Positions 24,943 to 36,164 of a stretch of 64,000 nt of DNA are shown here, in pieces (position 1 is the first letter of the stretch; each line of letters begins with the position of its first letter). The DNA lies in NCBI GenBank assembly GCA_037962975.1, contig CM075674.1:83778501-83842500 (forward strand). The letters run 5' to 3'. Under the pieces are notes generated by a model. The model did not search any database. It was not told the origin of the DNA and saw only the letters and a list, made by a program, of their open reading frames with translations. This DNA comes from Clitoria ternatea. Its lineage: Eukaryota > Streptophyta > Magnoliopsida > Fabales > Fabaceae. The position numbers were made by a program, and so were the translations under genes.

Positions 24943-25271
24943 TGATTCATTTGGGAACTAGAATCAGATCCATGGGGTATCTTAAGGAGTATCATGATAT
25001 TGGACCAGTATGCTCCTTGTGGTCGATGTCAACTCCAACCTAAGTACTTACAAAAATGCCTAGAAGGGACCAAAGGCGGTGTGTCCCTTAAGGCACTTTT
25101 GATGTTTAAGTCAGTAAATATCAGAATAAAATAACCAGTATGAGAGTAAAGAGTTATACAGAGGTGCATCCTTCCTATTTGGGAGGTGTCCTGTCTGGAT
25201 TTAGGCTAACATAAACTTGATTGATATATTTAGATGAACAAGTCTCATGTACATTGGGACACGAGTATATA
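24943..25271 (-). repeat. Degenerate LTR copy B of the older Tat-like element
   Basis: This is the direct-repeat partner of 14104-14414. It starts TGATTCATTTGGG, two bases after the primer-site-like sequence. The candidate flanking duplications (GTCTT on the far left, GGTTT on the far right) do not match well, so the boundaries are uncertain. Confidence 0.45.
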
Positions 25272-26255
25272 GGTTTAATTTTAAAAGTGAATAAAATATT
25301 AAGAATAACTAAGAGATGGATAAAGAAAAAAAATGAAAGTAAATAATTTTGTAAAAATTAATATTATTAATTATATTTTTTTAATATATACGTTTCTTAA
25401 ACAGATAAAAAGAACGATATTATTTCATGTTAATGCCAATCATTAAAGAATATTGATGATTGATTTAATAATAGAAAGATACAAAAATTGTACTATTAAT
25501 TCTCGATAAGACGTGTCCAGGAGCTTTGTTTTTTTTAGGTTCCTTTTCAAGTTCGTTGATATTGAAAACGGGGCAAACAACTAAAGTCTGTTGTTTATGA
25601 AGTTGGTGGTGTCCATTTCATTACCACAAAGTTTTATCGATGTTTTGAGGTTAATGCGTCAATTTCAGGTTGCTTTCAGCTGCATCTTCTTCCAGGTTAT
25701 ATACAATTTAGTATACACACGAACGTAAAATGGATTTTCAGGCCAATCAACGCCATTAAATTATCAAGTATCACAATTAATTTGTATGACAGGTGTTGTA
25801 ACATGTTTCTTCCTTCCTTTCTTTGTTTTTTTTGTTAGGAAAATGCAGTTTCAACCATTACATCATGAGTAAGGAGAGATTGAAAACTAATTGGACAAGA
25901 CTCCATCCAAATTCTCTCCTTTTCAATAAAAGCTAATTTAAGTATCCTTATTTGCAATACGTCTAACGAAACTCAAAGAACATGAATTAAAATTAGGGAC
26001 TAAAGCAGCACACTCTTGAAGGACGTAAGAGAAATATGAAACATCATACTCCCTATGACTCCACCATGTTTGACAATCAGTTTCAACCAGAAGAGATATG
26101 ATAAGATTAGCTCAGCTTCTAGATTAGCTTTTTAATTTCTCTTTCTTTTCTTAGTTAGTTGAGCAAAAACCTATATAAATACCATGCAGTATTACATTGT
26201 CAGTTAGTAAAAAATAAATTTAGTTTTCCTATTTTTTATAAGTTTTGAAGCTCTC
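25272..26255. other. AT-rich intergenic DNA with a TATA-like promoter tract at the right
   Basis: No gene. CCTATATAAATACC near 26171, about 100 bp before the gag fragment, could be the TATA region of a decayed LTR that belonged with that fragment. No LTR ends could be fixed. Confidence 0.35.
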
Positions 26256-26540
26256 AAACAAGGTGTAATGCATATGAAGTGTGGATTGGCCAAAGTGTAA
26301 TGCATATGAAGTGTGGATGAGCTGCGTGAGAGATTCTCTCAAGAAGGTGTGGTTAGAATTTCTGTGCTACAACAAGAAATCTATGCTTTCAAACAAGGTG
26401 TTACTAGTTACTTTCCGGAACTTAAAATCCTATGGGAACTGCTAGACAATTATAGACCTCTGTCTTCATGCATCTATTCTGTAAAATATAAATGTGAGCT
26501 AATCTTATCAAGATTTGAAACACAAATCAGGCCCCCATAG
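26256..26540 (+). pseudogene. Ty1/copia gag (UBN2-type) fragment
   Basis: The plus frame from 26313 reads DELRERFSQ, then LQQEIYAFKQG, SYFPELKILWELLDNYRP and SC. This is the familiar N-terminal gag pattern of plant copia elements (normally with a Val-Thr-x-Tyr-Phe stretch and a Trp before DEL). One base is missing just before DEL (26311-26316). The segment 'gtgtaatgcatatgaagtgtggat' occurs twice in a row (about 26263-26286 and 26297-26320), a small tandem duplication at the break. The frame stops at 26538-26540 where the LINE relic begins. It belongs to a different copia family from the complete element next to it. Confidence 0.75.
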
Positions 26541-26744
26541 GAGAGCCCACAACAGAACCTTAGCCTCTGCCATTTGTGGATCAGAATGTAAATTTTCAAA
26601 TACTACACATATCGATGCTAAAACTTGGCCATGCTCATGTTAAAATGGCACCGCCTCCAATCGAACCCTCCCCCTTTAAATCAACATCAACGTTTGAGTT
26701 TAATATTACCCGGAGCAAGGAAAGTCCAATGAACACACACATCA
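26541..26744 (-). pseudogene. LINE relic, RNase H end (left of the copia insertion)
   Basis: Read on the minus strand from 26744 downward, the sequence gives an H-W-T-F-L-A-P-G segment, an N-V-D motif and a G-G-G-A-I-L motif, with stops. This is the start of the RNase H domain that follows the zinc-binding RT tail in plant LINE-type proteins. It is the continuation of 33525-32294, separated by the 5.5-kb copia element. Confidence 0.6.
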
Positions 26745-26749
26745 CAAAC

Positions 26750-27473
26750 TGTTAAATACATGTCTCAAATTTTATTAATGTGGTACTTCATTTACTATGA
26801 GCAATTTAAATTGAATTTTGTTTCTTCATAATACCAATTCAATTTGGTTTTTACTTCTTTAGAATAACAATTCAAATTGAATTCTACTTCTTCAGAATAC
26901 AAATTTAATTTGAATTCTACTTCTTCACAATACAAATTCAATTTGAATTCCACTTCTTCAGAATACAAATTCAATTTGAATTCTACTTCCTCAAATACAA
27001 ATTCAAATTGAATTTTACTTCTTCACAAAAATAATTCAATTTGGTTTTGTCTTCTGGTTAAGGAAATATTATTATATTCTTTAGAATTGCCTATAAAAGG
27101 AAGGTACCACATTTGCAATCATGGTCAAGTTCTCTCCTAGTGTAATCAAGAGAAAGTTTTAGTAGCGAGTATATATTTTAGTTTCATCTAAGAGAGTACT
27201 CTAGCCAGAAAATTTGAGAGATAATTTTATTTTTGTCCCTGCGACTTATAGGGCTATTGTCTCTTTGTTCTCTTTTCACTTTTGAGAACTTTTTGTACTC
27301 TCTTTCTTACATAGTGGAACTATTTTGCTCGTGATCATCAGTATTCTTTTTCTCCAGTTTTGGAGGTTTTTCACGTAAATCTTGTGTGTTCATTTTCTTG
27401 CCCTTATACTTGTTTCTCTTTATCTCCAATTGATTTGATCCAGTGCTTCCGCAACACGCTGATTTTCTTAACA
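26750..27473 (+). repeat. 5' LTR of the copia element
   Basis: Terminal TGTTAA...TTAACA. From 26813 to about 27045 it holds seven copies of a 33-bp unit (gaattctacttcttcagaa + tacaaattcaattt), each containing the near-palindrome AATTCAATTTGAATT at its junction. A CCTATAAAAGG TATA box lies near 27091, giving a plausible transcription start about 30 bp downstream. Confidence 0.93.
26813..27045 (+). repeat. 33-bp tandem repeat in the copia 5' LTR (seven copies)
   Basis: The unit alternates between AATTCAATTT and AATTCAAATT ends, so neighbouring copies form AATTCAAATTGAATT-type palindromes. The block lies just upstream of the TATA box, where enhancer repeats are found in other copia LTRs such as Tnt1. 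The matching block in the 3' LTR is at about 31633-31865. Confidence 0.85.
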
Positions 27474-27475
27474 AG

Positions 27476-27487
27476 TGGTATCAGAGC
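27476..27487 (+). promoter_or_regulatory. Primer-binding site (initiator tRNA-Met type)
   Basis: TGGTATCAGAGC begins two bases after the 5' LTR end at 27473. Confidence 0.9.
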
Positions 27488-27511
27488 TGCTTGTTCGATT
27501 GGAGGTTCAAT

Positions 27512-30500
27512 ATGTCTACCGTCACTAAATTTGACATTGAGAAGTTTGATGGCAAGATTAGTTTTTCTATTTGGCGTATCCAAATGAAAGCTGTTCTCAC
27601 TCAAAATGGATTAAAGAAAACTTTAGATGGCAAATCAAAAAGGCCGTCTACTATGACCGATGAGCAATGGGACAAGTTGGATGAAAAGGCGCTTTCAGCA
27701 ATCCAACTTTGCTTGTCCAAGGAGGTTCTTCGTGAAGTAGCCAACGAAACCACTGCTACGGTTTTGTGGTTGAAGTTGGAGACCCTATACATGACCAAAA
27801 GCCTTGCAAATAAGCTTCGTCTCAAAGAACGGTTATATACCATTCGTATGGTTGAAGGTACTTCTATTCAATCTCATCTTAATAAGTTTAATTCTATTAT
27901 TATGGATCTGGAAAATATTGATGTAAAAATTGATGATGAAGATAAAGTTGTTCTGTTGGTCGTCTCTCTACCTTCTACCTATAAACACTTTAAAGAAATT
28001 ATGTTGTATGGTAACAACGATACCTTATCCTTTGAAGATGTTAAATCTAATTTATTGTCCAAAGAAAAGTTTGATCTTGAAATTCATTCTGAGGACAAGG
28101 GTGAAGGTTTAAGTGTCAGGGGTAGAACTCAAGAAAAAAGGAGTACCGGTAATAAGAAAAGTAGATCCAGATCCAGAGGGCGTAAATCCAACAAAACCTA
28201 TCGCTATTGCCAAAAATATGGGCATGATATCTCTGATTGCTTTATCTTGAAAAAGAAACAAGAAAAGCATGAAAAAGATAAACAACCAGCTGAAGCTGCT
28301 AATGTTGAGAATGATTCTGATGGTGATGCTATGTTATCTGTTGTTTCCTCTGATAAGAGGAGCAAACATGAATGGATTCTTGATTCTAGATGTACTTTCC
28401 ATATGTGTCCTTATAGGGACTTATTTACCACTCTTGAACCTATTGATAGTGGTATTGTCTTGATGGGTAATGATACCCAATGCAAGGTTGCAAGAATAGG
28501 TACTATTCAGATCAAGTCTCATGATGGTATTGTCAGGACTCTTTCCAAAGTTCACTTTGTTCCTGACTTAAAGCGGAATCTAATTTCTCTTGGCACCCTA
28601 GAATCTCTTGGGTGCAAGTATTCAGCTGAAGGTGGAGTTCTAAAGGTATCAAAAGGTGCCCTTGTTCTATTAAAAGCTACCCGTGTTGGTAGTTTGTATA
28701 TCTTACAAGGATCTGTGGTGACAGGCTCAGCATCTATTTCATCTTCTATGCCTGATATTGATGTCACCAAATTATGGCACATACGCCTGGGCCATATGAG
28801 TAAAAATGGCATGCACCTTCTGAGCAAGCAAGGTCTTCTTGGTAATCAAGGCATCGGTAAGTTGGAGTTTTGTGAACATTGTGTTTTTGGGAAACAGAAA
28901 AGAGTTAGCTTCTCTACTGCAACTCACCGAACAAAATTTATTCTTGATTACATTCATTTAGATCTTTGAGGACCTTCCAAAGTTCCTTCTTATGGAGGAA
29001 AACATTATATGATGACTATTATTAATGATTATTCTCGCAAAGTCTGGGTCTACTTTTTAAGACATAAAAATGAAACTTTTCCCACTTTTAAGAAGTGGAA
29101 AACTCTTGTTGAAACTCAGACAAGGAAGAAAGTCAAGAAGCTCAGAACAGATAATGGATTGGAGTTCTGTGAAGGTGACTTTAATGAGTTCTGCGCAAAT
29201 CATGGCATTGCTAGACATAAAACCATTCCAGGTAAACCCCAGCAGAATAGTGTTGCAGAACGTTTAAACAGAACGATCCTTGAGAGAGCTCGTTGTATGC
29301 TCTCAAATGCTGGGTTATGGCATCGACATGAATTATGGGCAGAGGCAACATCTACTGCTTGTTACTTGATTAATCGCTCTCATACTCTTCACTTGATTTT
29401 AAAATTCCAGAAGAAATTTGGTCAGGTAATCCCGTTAATTATTCTAATTTAAGAATCTTTGGATGTCCTGCATATGCACATGTTAATGGTGGCAAATTAG
29501 CTCCAAGAGCTATTAAGTGCATATTTCTTGGTTATGCATCTGAGTCTAAAGGATATCATCTATGGTGTTCTGATCCTAAGTCACGAAAGTTAATTCTCAA
29601 TAGAGATGTGACTTTTAATGAGGATGCATTATTATCTTCTGGAAAACAATCTTCTATTTCTTTTTCTAGTACTAATAATCTACAGGGTACTAGCAAGAAG
29701 GTGGAGTTAGAATTAAAATCTGCTAATGTTGATGTCTCATCTTCCTTTACCAATGAGTCTAGCATTAATGATCATGGTGATGATCGTACCACTTCTCCTA
29801 TTCAGCCACAGGAAGAGGATTATTCTATTGCTCGAGACAGACCAAGGAGACAAGTTAAAAGGCCAGTCAGATACACTGTTGATGATAATCTGACTGCTTA
29901 TGCATTGTCTATTGCACAAGAGGTAAATGATGTCATTGAGCCTACCAGCTATTCTGAAGCTGTTTCTTGTACGGATTCTTCAAAATGGCTTCTAGCTATG
30001 AATGAAGAAATTGAAAGTCTTCATAAGAATAATACATGGAGTTTGACAGAACTCCCTAAAGGCAAACGACCGCTTCGATGTAAATGGATTTACAAGAAGA
30101 AAGATGGCATTCCCGGGGTTAAAGATCCTAGATGCAAGGCAAGATTAGTCGTCAAAGGCTTTTATCAAAAGGAAGGTATTGACTTTAATGAGATTTTCTC
30201 ACCAGTTGTTCGTTATACCTCTATCCGTATCTTGCTTGCTTTTGTTGCTTTATTTGATCTGGAATTGGAGCAACTTGATGTTAAAACAGCTTTTCTACAC
30301 GGAGAGCTGGAAGAAGAAATCTATATGGATCAACCTGAGGGATTTATTGTTCCTGGTAAAAAGCATCTTGTTTGTCGTTTGACAAAATCTTTATACGGTC
30401 TCAAGCAAGCTCCTAGACAGTGGTACAAAAGGTTTGACTCCTTTATGATTAGGCAAGGATATTCAAGGAGTCAATATGATGACTGTATTTATTTCCAACA

Positions 30501-31507
30501 ATTTTCTAATGGAACTTTCATTTACTTGTTACTTTATGTTGATGATATGTTGATTGCATCACGTAATAAGTCTCTGATCAGGAAATTAAAAGCTCAACTC
30601 AATAATGAGTTTGAGATGAAGGAATTAGGTGTAGCTAATAAAATTCTTGGCATAGAGATTCACAGGGATCGTCAAGCTGGTAAATTGTTATTATCTCAAC
30701 AAAAATATATTGAGAGATTGCTTGACAGATTTAATATGAAAACCTGTAAACCCGTTTCTACTCCACTCGTTGCACATTTCAAGTTATCTTCAGACCTATG
30801 CCCACAAACTAAAGAAGAAATAGAGCGTTTGTCATACGTTCCTTATGCTAGTGCAGTTGGTAGTTTAATGTATGCTATAGTATGCACTAGACCAGATTTA
30901 GCATATGCTGTCAGCATGGTGAGTCGATACATGCATAATCTTGGAAATGATTATTGGAATACTATGAAATGGATTTTTCAGTATCTAAAAGGTACTTCTA
31001 ATATTGGCTTGGTATTTGAAAGAAGCAAAGCTATAACTAATGATGTTGCAGGTTTTGTTGACTCGGATTATGGTGGTGATCTTGATAGAAGAAGATCTCT
31101 TTCTGGTTACATCTTCACTCTTTGTAACTCTGCTATTAATTAGAAAGCTTCACTTCAATCTATTACAGCATTATCTATAACTAAAGTAGAATATATTTCA
31201 ACATCAGAGGGTGTGAAAGAGGCTCTTTGGATTCATGGTTTGGTCAATGAACTTGGTCTTACACAAGATATTCTTACTGTGTTTTGTGATAGTCAAAGTG
31301 TTATTCATTTGACCAAGAATAGTCGTTATCATGACAAGACCAAACACATTGATGTAAAGCATCACTTATCCGAGACATTGTTAGAGTTGGTGAAATTATG
31401 GTGCAGAAGATTCATACTTCTGATAATCCAGCAGATATGCTTACTAAGCCACTTCCTAATACCAAGTTCCAACATTGCTTGGACTTGGTTGGTCTACACA
31501 GCACTTG
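27512..31507 (+). pseudogene. Copia gag-pol polyprotein (gag, protease, integrase, RT, RNase H), broken
   Basis: ATG 27512 starts an UBN2-type gag. The CCHC knuckle (28199-28240) has lost its first Cys (TAT, Tyr). The protease active site reads D-S-R instead of D-S-G (Arg codon 28388-28390). The pre-integrase zinc region (28770-28910) and integrase core (28940-29440) follow. RT keeps Y-V-D-D (about 30535-30546), and RNase H runs 31040-31400. Four breaks interrupt the frame: TGA 28967-28969 and TAG 31141-31143, both where the family has Trp; a one-base loss near 29390; and a one-base loss near 31368. The natural stop is TGA 31505-31507. Apart from these breaks the pol region still reads well, so silencing probably came before decay. 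It cannot encode an active polyprotein. Confidence 0.93.
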
Positions 31508-31558
31508 AATACCCCTTTGGGCTTTATTCGACAATGAGTAATTTATCAAATTTGATCC

Positions 31559-31569
31559 AAGGTGGAGAT
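31559..31569 (+). promoter_or_regulatory. Polypurine tract of the copia element
   Basis: AAGGTGGAGAT lies immediately before the 3' LTR, the standard plus-strand primer region of plant copia elements. Confidence 0.85.
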
Positions 31570-32293
31570 TGTTAAATACATGTCTCAAATTTTGTTATTA
31601 TGGTACTTCATTTACTATGAGCAATTCAAATTGAATTTTGTTTCTTCATAATACCAATTCAATTTGGTTTTTACTTCTTTAGAATAGCAATTCAAATTGA
31701 ATTCTACTTCTTCAGAATATAAATTCAATTTGAATTCTACTTCTTCACAATACAAATTCAATTTGAATTCCACTTCTTCAGAATACAAATTCAATTTGAA
31801 TTTTACTTCCTCAGATACAAATTCAAATTGAATTTTACTTCTTCATAAAAATAATTCAATTTAGTTTTGTCTTCTGGTTAAGGAAATATTATTATATTCC
31901 TTAGAATTGCCTATAAAAGGAAGGTACCGCATTTGTAATCATGGTCAAGTTCTCTCCTAGTGTAATCAAGAGAGAGTTTTAGTAGCGAGTATATATTTTA
32001 GTTTCATCTAAGAGAGTACTCTAGTCAGAAAATTTGAGAGATAATTTTATTTTTGTCCCTGCGACTTATAGGGCTATTGTCTCTTTGTTCTCTTTTCACT
32101 TTTGAGAACTTCTTGTACTCTCCTTCTTACATAGTGGAACTATTTTGCTCGTGATTATCAGGGTTCTTTTTCTCTAGTTTTGGAGGTTTTCCGCGTAAAT
32201 CTTGTGTGTTCATTTTCTTGCCCTTATACTTGCTTCTCTTTATCTTCAATTGATTTGATCCAGTGCTTCCGCAACACGCTGATTTTCTTAACA
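31570..32293 (+). repeat. 3' LTR of the copia element
   Basis: It has the same length as the 5' LTR, with a small number of substitutions. It ends CTTAACA at 32293. Confidence 0.93.
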
Positions 32294-33525
32294 CGAATAA
32301 CAAGCATTATAAAGTTTTCCTCATGATCATCAACAAAGGGATGTGCCAAAGCTATTACCTGATCGACATCCATAAACTCGCGAGAGAAAACCACCTTATT
32401 TCTCCTCATCCACATAGCATACAAGATATTAAAGCACATAACAATCTTATCCTCATCCAATCTAAACATATCCTTAAACTACTACATGGTACAATCCACA
32501 CGTTGCGTATATCCAAGCTGAAAAACTGACCGTACCATGCATGCTTAAGGGCATTGCCAAAACACGTGAATCATGGACTCTGGCTCGACACCACATAACT
32601 GACATAGATCATCTAGGTCTACATGTTTTTTCATCAAATTAGGCTTAATTGGCAGAAATGCAGAATATCATGACATATCTGCCACACTAAACTAATCAGA
32701 TTCTATTCCATAGCCACGAGAAATCATCACTATAGTAGCAGCATGAGTATAGGACAGTTCCTTTACCAGTCTATAACCAGACTTAAGACTTAACTGAATA
32801 AGGGTGTGAATGAACCTTTAGATTTTATTGTTTTCATAATTTCGTTTCCCAACTAAAAACAAAAAGGACCCCAAAACCCATTCTTTTCACGTTCCCACAC
32901 CAAAGAATCAACCTTCTGTCTAGATGTTATGGGAATAGATAAAATTCGATTTGCATCAGATTCAACAAAAATTTCCTTGACAAGAACATCATCCCATTCT
33001 AACACACCGGTCTTCATAAGATCATTTGCATGCATAATGAACACATTGCTTCCATGGATGATCATCTGGAACATGGATCATATAGTCAACAACACCTGGC
33101 ACTCACTTATCACTCAACACATTTATATCAACCCCATTACCTACTTTCCAAAAAGAACCTGCATCAACAATGAAGCTAGGTCTATAGCCCTTTTTAGCAC
33201 GTACATGTTATGGTTAGGAATACCTTGCCTTCAAAACAGTTTCTAAAAGAATCTGCTCCTGATATAACTCTCCACCATTGCTTAGCAATAAGAGCTACAT
33301 TAAAAGAATGGAAATTCCGGAATCCCATACCTCCAAGTGGCTTTGGTGAAACCAACTTCCTCCGAGATATCAATGAATCTTTTGATTTTGATCATCCTCA
33401 TCCCAACAAAACTGAGCTATCATCTTCTCAATTTGATCATAAAGACCCTTTGGCAATTCAAAGTAAGACATTGTGTAAGTTGGTATAGATTGTGCTATCA
33501 ACATTACACTAGGAATAAAAAAAAG
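32294..33525 (-). pseudogene. LINE relic: RT C-terminal and zinc-binding region (right of the copia insertion)
   Basis: On the minus strand from about 33525 the translation shows the typical order of plant LINE (non-LTR) proteins: an A-Q-S-I-P-T-Y-T-M-S motif, an F-E-L-P-K-G segment, a degraded GGxGxxN...FN.AL.KQWWR region, V-L-K-A-R-Y-S, W-K-V-G-N-G, then I-L-S-I-P (near 32940) and an N-I-L-Y-A-M-W-M-R-R-N-K-V-V-F motif (near 32400). Several frameshifts and stops break it. It ends exactly at the copia 3' LTR and resumes at 26744. The upstream RT and endonuclease are absent, as in 5'-truncated LINEs. Confidence 0.8.
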
Positions 33526-34369
33526 ACAGCATCAACGAAGGATAAAAGGCGTCACTAATAGTATGGATTCAGTCCCTGTTGGGTCCAATGACGGCCATAG
33601 CAACGTTATTCTAAACATCATTATGCCTAGCATCATTGGCCATTTTAATGATGCTAAATGAGTTATGTAGCTATGTAGCCACCGAAAACACATGTCTTAG
33701 ACATACATTTATCCGTTGTTGATCTCTTTACACTATAGGTTGTTTTTTAAAAAGGTTGATGTGTAAAGTGACTACCATGCTATCTTTGATGGCATCGTTA
33801 AAGATTGTAATAAAGCTCGCCACTAAATTGGTGGTAAAGTTTGAGGTAGATTTGAATGATCATAAATTTAGCTAAGACACCTATGTTGTTGCTATAGTGG
33901 CTCTTTGAACCAAGACTAGCAACAACATACATCTAGTTGTTAAGTGGGTCTATGAGCTTACACTAGCAACGTGTTAGTAGTCGTCATTGATGCTATCACC
34001 AATATTTTTATTTTTTACAAGTTTTTCTCATAAAAAATGGACTTAATGTTATCAATAAAAACATAAATTATGGTCCAAAAATTAAATTTACCATAACTTC
34101 TTGATTAAACATAATAGTTATAATGCTAAATTGTAAAATCATTAACAAGTGAATAATCAAAGTCTTTATATACATAACAAAATGTTAAAAATCATTATGT
34201 AGCATATACAAACTAAACATTATTTATAGCAAAAATCTAATACAATGTTAAGTGGAAGGGGAGAGCGCTATTGCTGTTGGGCAAACATGTCCTCATGCCA
34301 TAAGCTGTGCAAACATGTCCTCATGCCGGCTTAAAGCCTCCTACGTGCTTTGTCGTTCCTCCAACATCG
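33526..34369. other. Intergenic / repeat DNA, no gene
   Basis: No coding feature. CACTAATAGTATGG at about 33553 begins with CACTA near the end of the LINE relic and could be the outer end of the degraded En/Spm element to the right, but no matching right terminus was found. Confidence 0.35.
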
Positions 34370-34679
34370 TCTACTGGAGAGTCGTTATCTACGCACTCTT
34401 CTCTACAAGCTCCCTGTTTAGGTTCTCAATAGCCAGAACATAGTCTAGTGGAGAAGTTGATGAGGAAGGGTGTTGTGAAGAGGACATAAACTTTCTAACA
34501 AGTTCTCTAAGGTCGAACACCTTCCTTTTCTTGTTTTTGCCTTCAACAACCTCTAGGTAAAGAGCATTCTCATTTGTAGAAGAAAAGAACAGTGTCTCCC
34601 CATGCAATGCCAGTAGTTTGTGTTGCAAGTTATACCTCCATCTTTGCCCTTTTTGTCGTATAGGACTCCTATAAATTTC
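34370..34679 (-). pseudogene. Plant En/Spm (Ptta, transposase_24-like) protein fragment, part 2
   Basis: A minus-strand frame from 34679 leftward gives a Trp/Arg-rich start (RQKGQRWRYNLQHKL), then YLEVVEGKNKKRKVFDL, similar to the conserved 'E-V-x-G-x-K-K-x-R-x-x-G-L' stretch in this family, and an acidic C-terminal helix (LAIENLNRELVEKSA). The Tat element separates it from its 5' part at 51398-51985. Assignment is from memory of the pattern only. Confidence 0.4.
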
Positions 34680-35418
34680 TGATCTGTCCTGAACCGGGGT
34701 CTAGAGATCCGGTGTCAAGTCAATCATAAATAATATAAAGATTCTATGCAGAAGACCAGATGTATGAGTATCCGGTATAAATATCCGTTGTCCTTGTATA
34801 AGGAGCGCAGATTGGGCGTTCTGGAGATCCTTCACACCGGCCTAACGCGTTGATGTGGGCGAAAAGTGGTGTCACCTGCAAAGATTCTCCGACGCTCAAG
34901 TCAGTGATAATATTCCAAGTGAGGAATGTTTTTCAGAGAGTAATCGTAAGTAAATTCAGTTGAAGATCCTCCTCTTCATTGATGAAGAGAGTTCATATAC
35001 CTGATTGGCTCGAAATACGAGGACATATTAGTGGGGAACCACTAACCTCCAATAGCACTATATATTATTATTTTATTGTGTACTTGCCAGCATGATTGAG
35101 TCAAGTGGCTATTTTATATTGAGCGTAGAGAGTATAGACTAGAATTAGGGGACAAGTTGATCATTCCCGTGAGCAGATTTTGGCTCGTAGTGCAGGGAAT
35201 TGTTGATCGGTCCCTGTAGCAATGCCTTTTGTCTTCTGCATAGTGACGTGTGGGTTATCCGGTGTCATGGTGTTATCCTGGACAACCGGTATAGGGAGAG
35301 CGCCTGATACGGAATTAGAGTCCGGATGTATACCAATGACACCGGTCACACGTTAGCGAATTGAAAAAGACGTTGAAATATGTCTTGTAGAACGGATACC
35401 GGTATTGAGACCGGATCA
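34680..35418 (-). repeat. 3' LTR of the Tat element
   Basis: This is the left LTR. On the minus strand it begins TGATCCGGTCTC and ends GACAGATCA. A minus ORF inside it (35161-35349) recurs in the other LTR and is not a gene. Confidence 0.93.
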
Positions 35419-35432
35419 TATGTCCCCTAGCT
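35419..35432 (-). promoter_or_regulatory. Polypurine tract of the Tat element
   Basis: On the minus strand AAGCTAGGGGACATA directly precedes the 3' LTR. A close copy (AAGCTAGGGGGCTAG) occurs at about 39587-39601 beside the second accessory-gene module. Confidence 0.75.
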
Positions 35433-36164
35433 TGTGTGAGGGACTGAGTAGTTGTTCACATAAGCTACTCAACCTGCGAGAGGTCTAAATATCGGTATGC
35501 TTATGCGCATAATAGTTTCTTCATATGTACTATCATATTGCAAAGAACCGTTCTTTAATCGAAAGATCCGATGTCTTGACGTCGTCACAATGGATTCAGA
35601 CAAAGATTTGCTGTATGAGAATTTCAAGAGTTTGTTGGAATTGAAGACTCTTGAAATTCGTGTAACGGCTGTAAAGCGTGAATTACGTCGCATGATTAGA
35701 CATTAAATGCTTTTAATCACGTGGTCGAGCAATTATTACGTCTAAGATGGAAATCTCAGTAACCGTCGTTTAGGGCTTAATGGGCCTACAATTTTTGAAA
35801 CTTCTGGGCCCAGCGGATAGGCCCTTCGTTGAATTGATATTGTTTTGGCGCGCATGAATTTGGAACGACTGTGTCGTTTCACTTGTGAACCAACGCGTTT
35901 AGTCGTGGATGACACAACCTCAAGAGTTGGTAACCGAACCCATTCGTTTCCTATTAAAGAAACACTTAGTGGATTCTGGGTTCCACTCGTTTCTGATTTC
36001 TTAGCAAAACTCTGCAAAGATTTTGCAAGGACGCTTGTCACTTGTTTTACTAAGCTTTTCTCAGTCTTCATCCTCTTTATCATCCGAGGTAACTATTTTT
36101 CTTTCCCCTGTTATTTTCATCTTCTTTTGCCCTGCTGTTTCTGTTCAAAAAGAATATACTTTAT
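35433..36164 (+). promoter_or_regulatory. Upstream region of accessory gene copy A
   Basis: This non-coding segment is homologous to 39600-40292, upstream of copy B. Shared blocks include 'cattaaatgc(t/c)tttaatcacgtgg', 'gggcctaca/aaat' and 'ggcgcgc / tcgcgcc'. The CACGTG core (near 35717) is a G-box. These conserved blocks suggest that each accessory gene carried its own promoter. Activity is inferred, not shown. Confidence 0.4.

Larger units (their letters stand above)
26750..32293 (+). mobile_element. Ty1/copia LTR retrotransposon, Tork/Tnt1-like; full length, coding-dead
   Basis: A 5544-bp element with two LTRs of identical length (724 bp), each TGTTAAAT...CTTAACA, with perfect TGTTAA/TTAACA ends. 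It has the primer site TGGTATCAGAGC, one gag-pol region ordered gag-PR-IN-RT-RH (the copia order) and the polypurine tract AAGGTGGAGAT. The gag N-terminus (KFDIEKFDGK..FSIWRIQMK) is Tnt1/Tork-like. The flanking 5-mers are CAAAC on the left and CGAAT on the right. They differ by two transitions, so the duplication is probably decayed. It interrupts a minus-strand LINE relic. Confidence 0.92.

Noticed and set aside
33553..33566. CACTA-like terminus CACTAATAGTATGG
   Set aside because: No matching inverted terminus or 3-bp duplication could be found on the other side.
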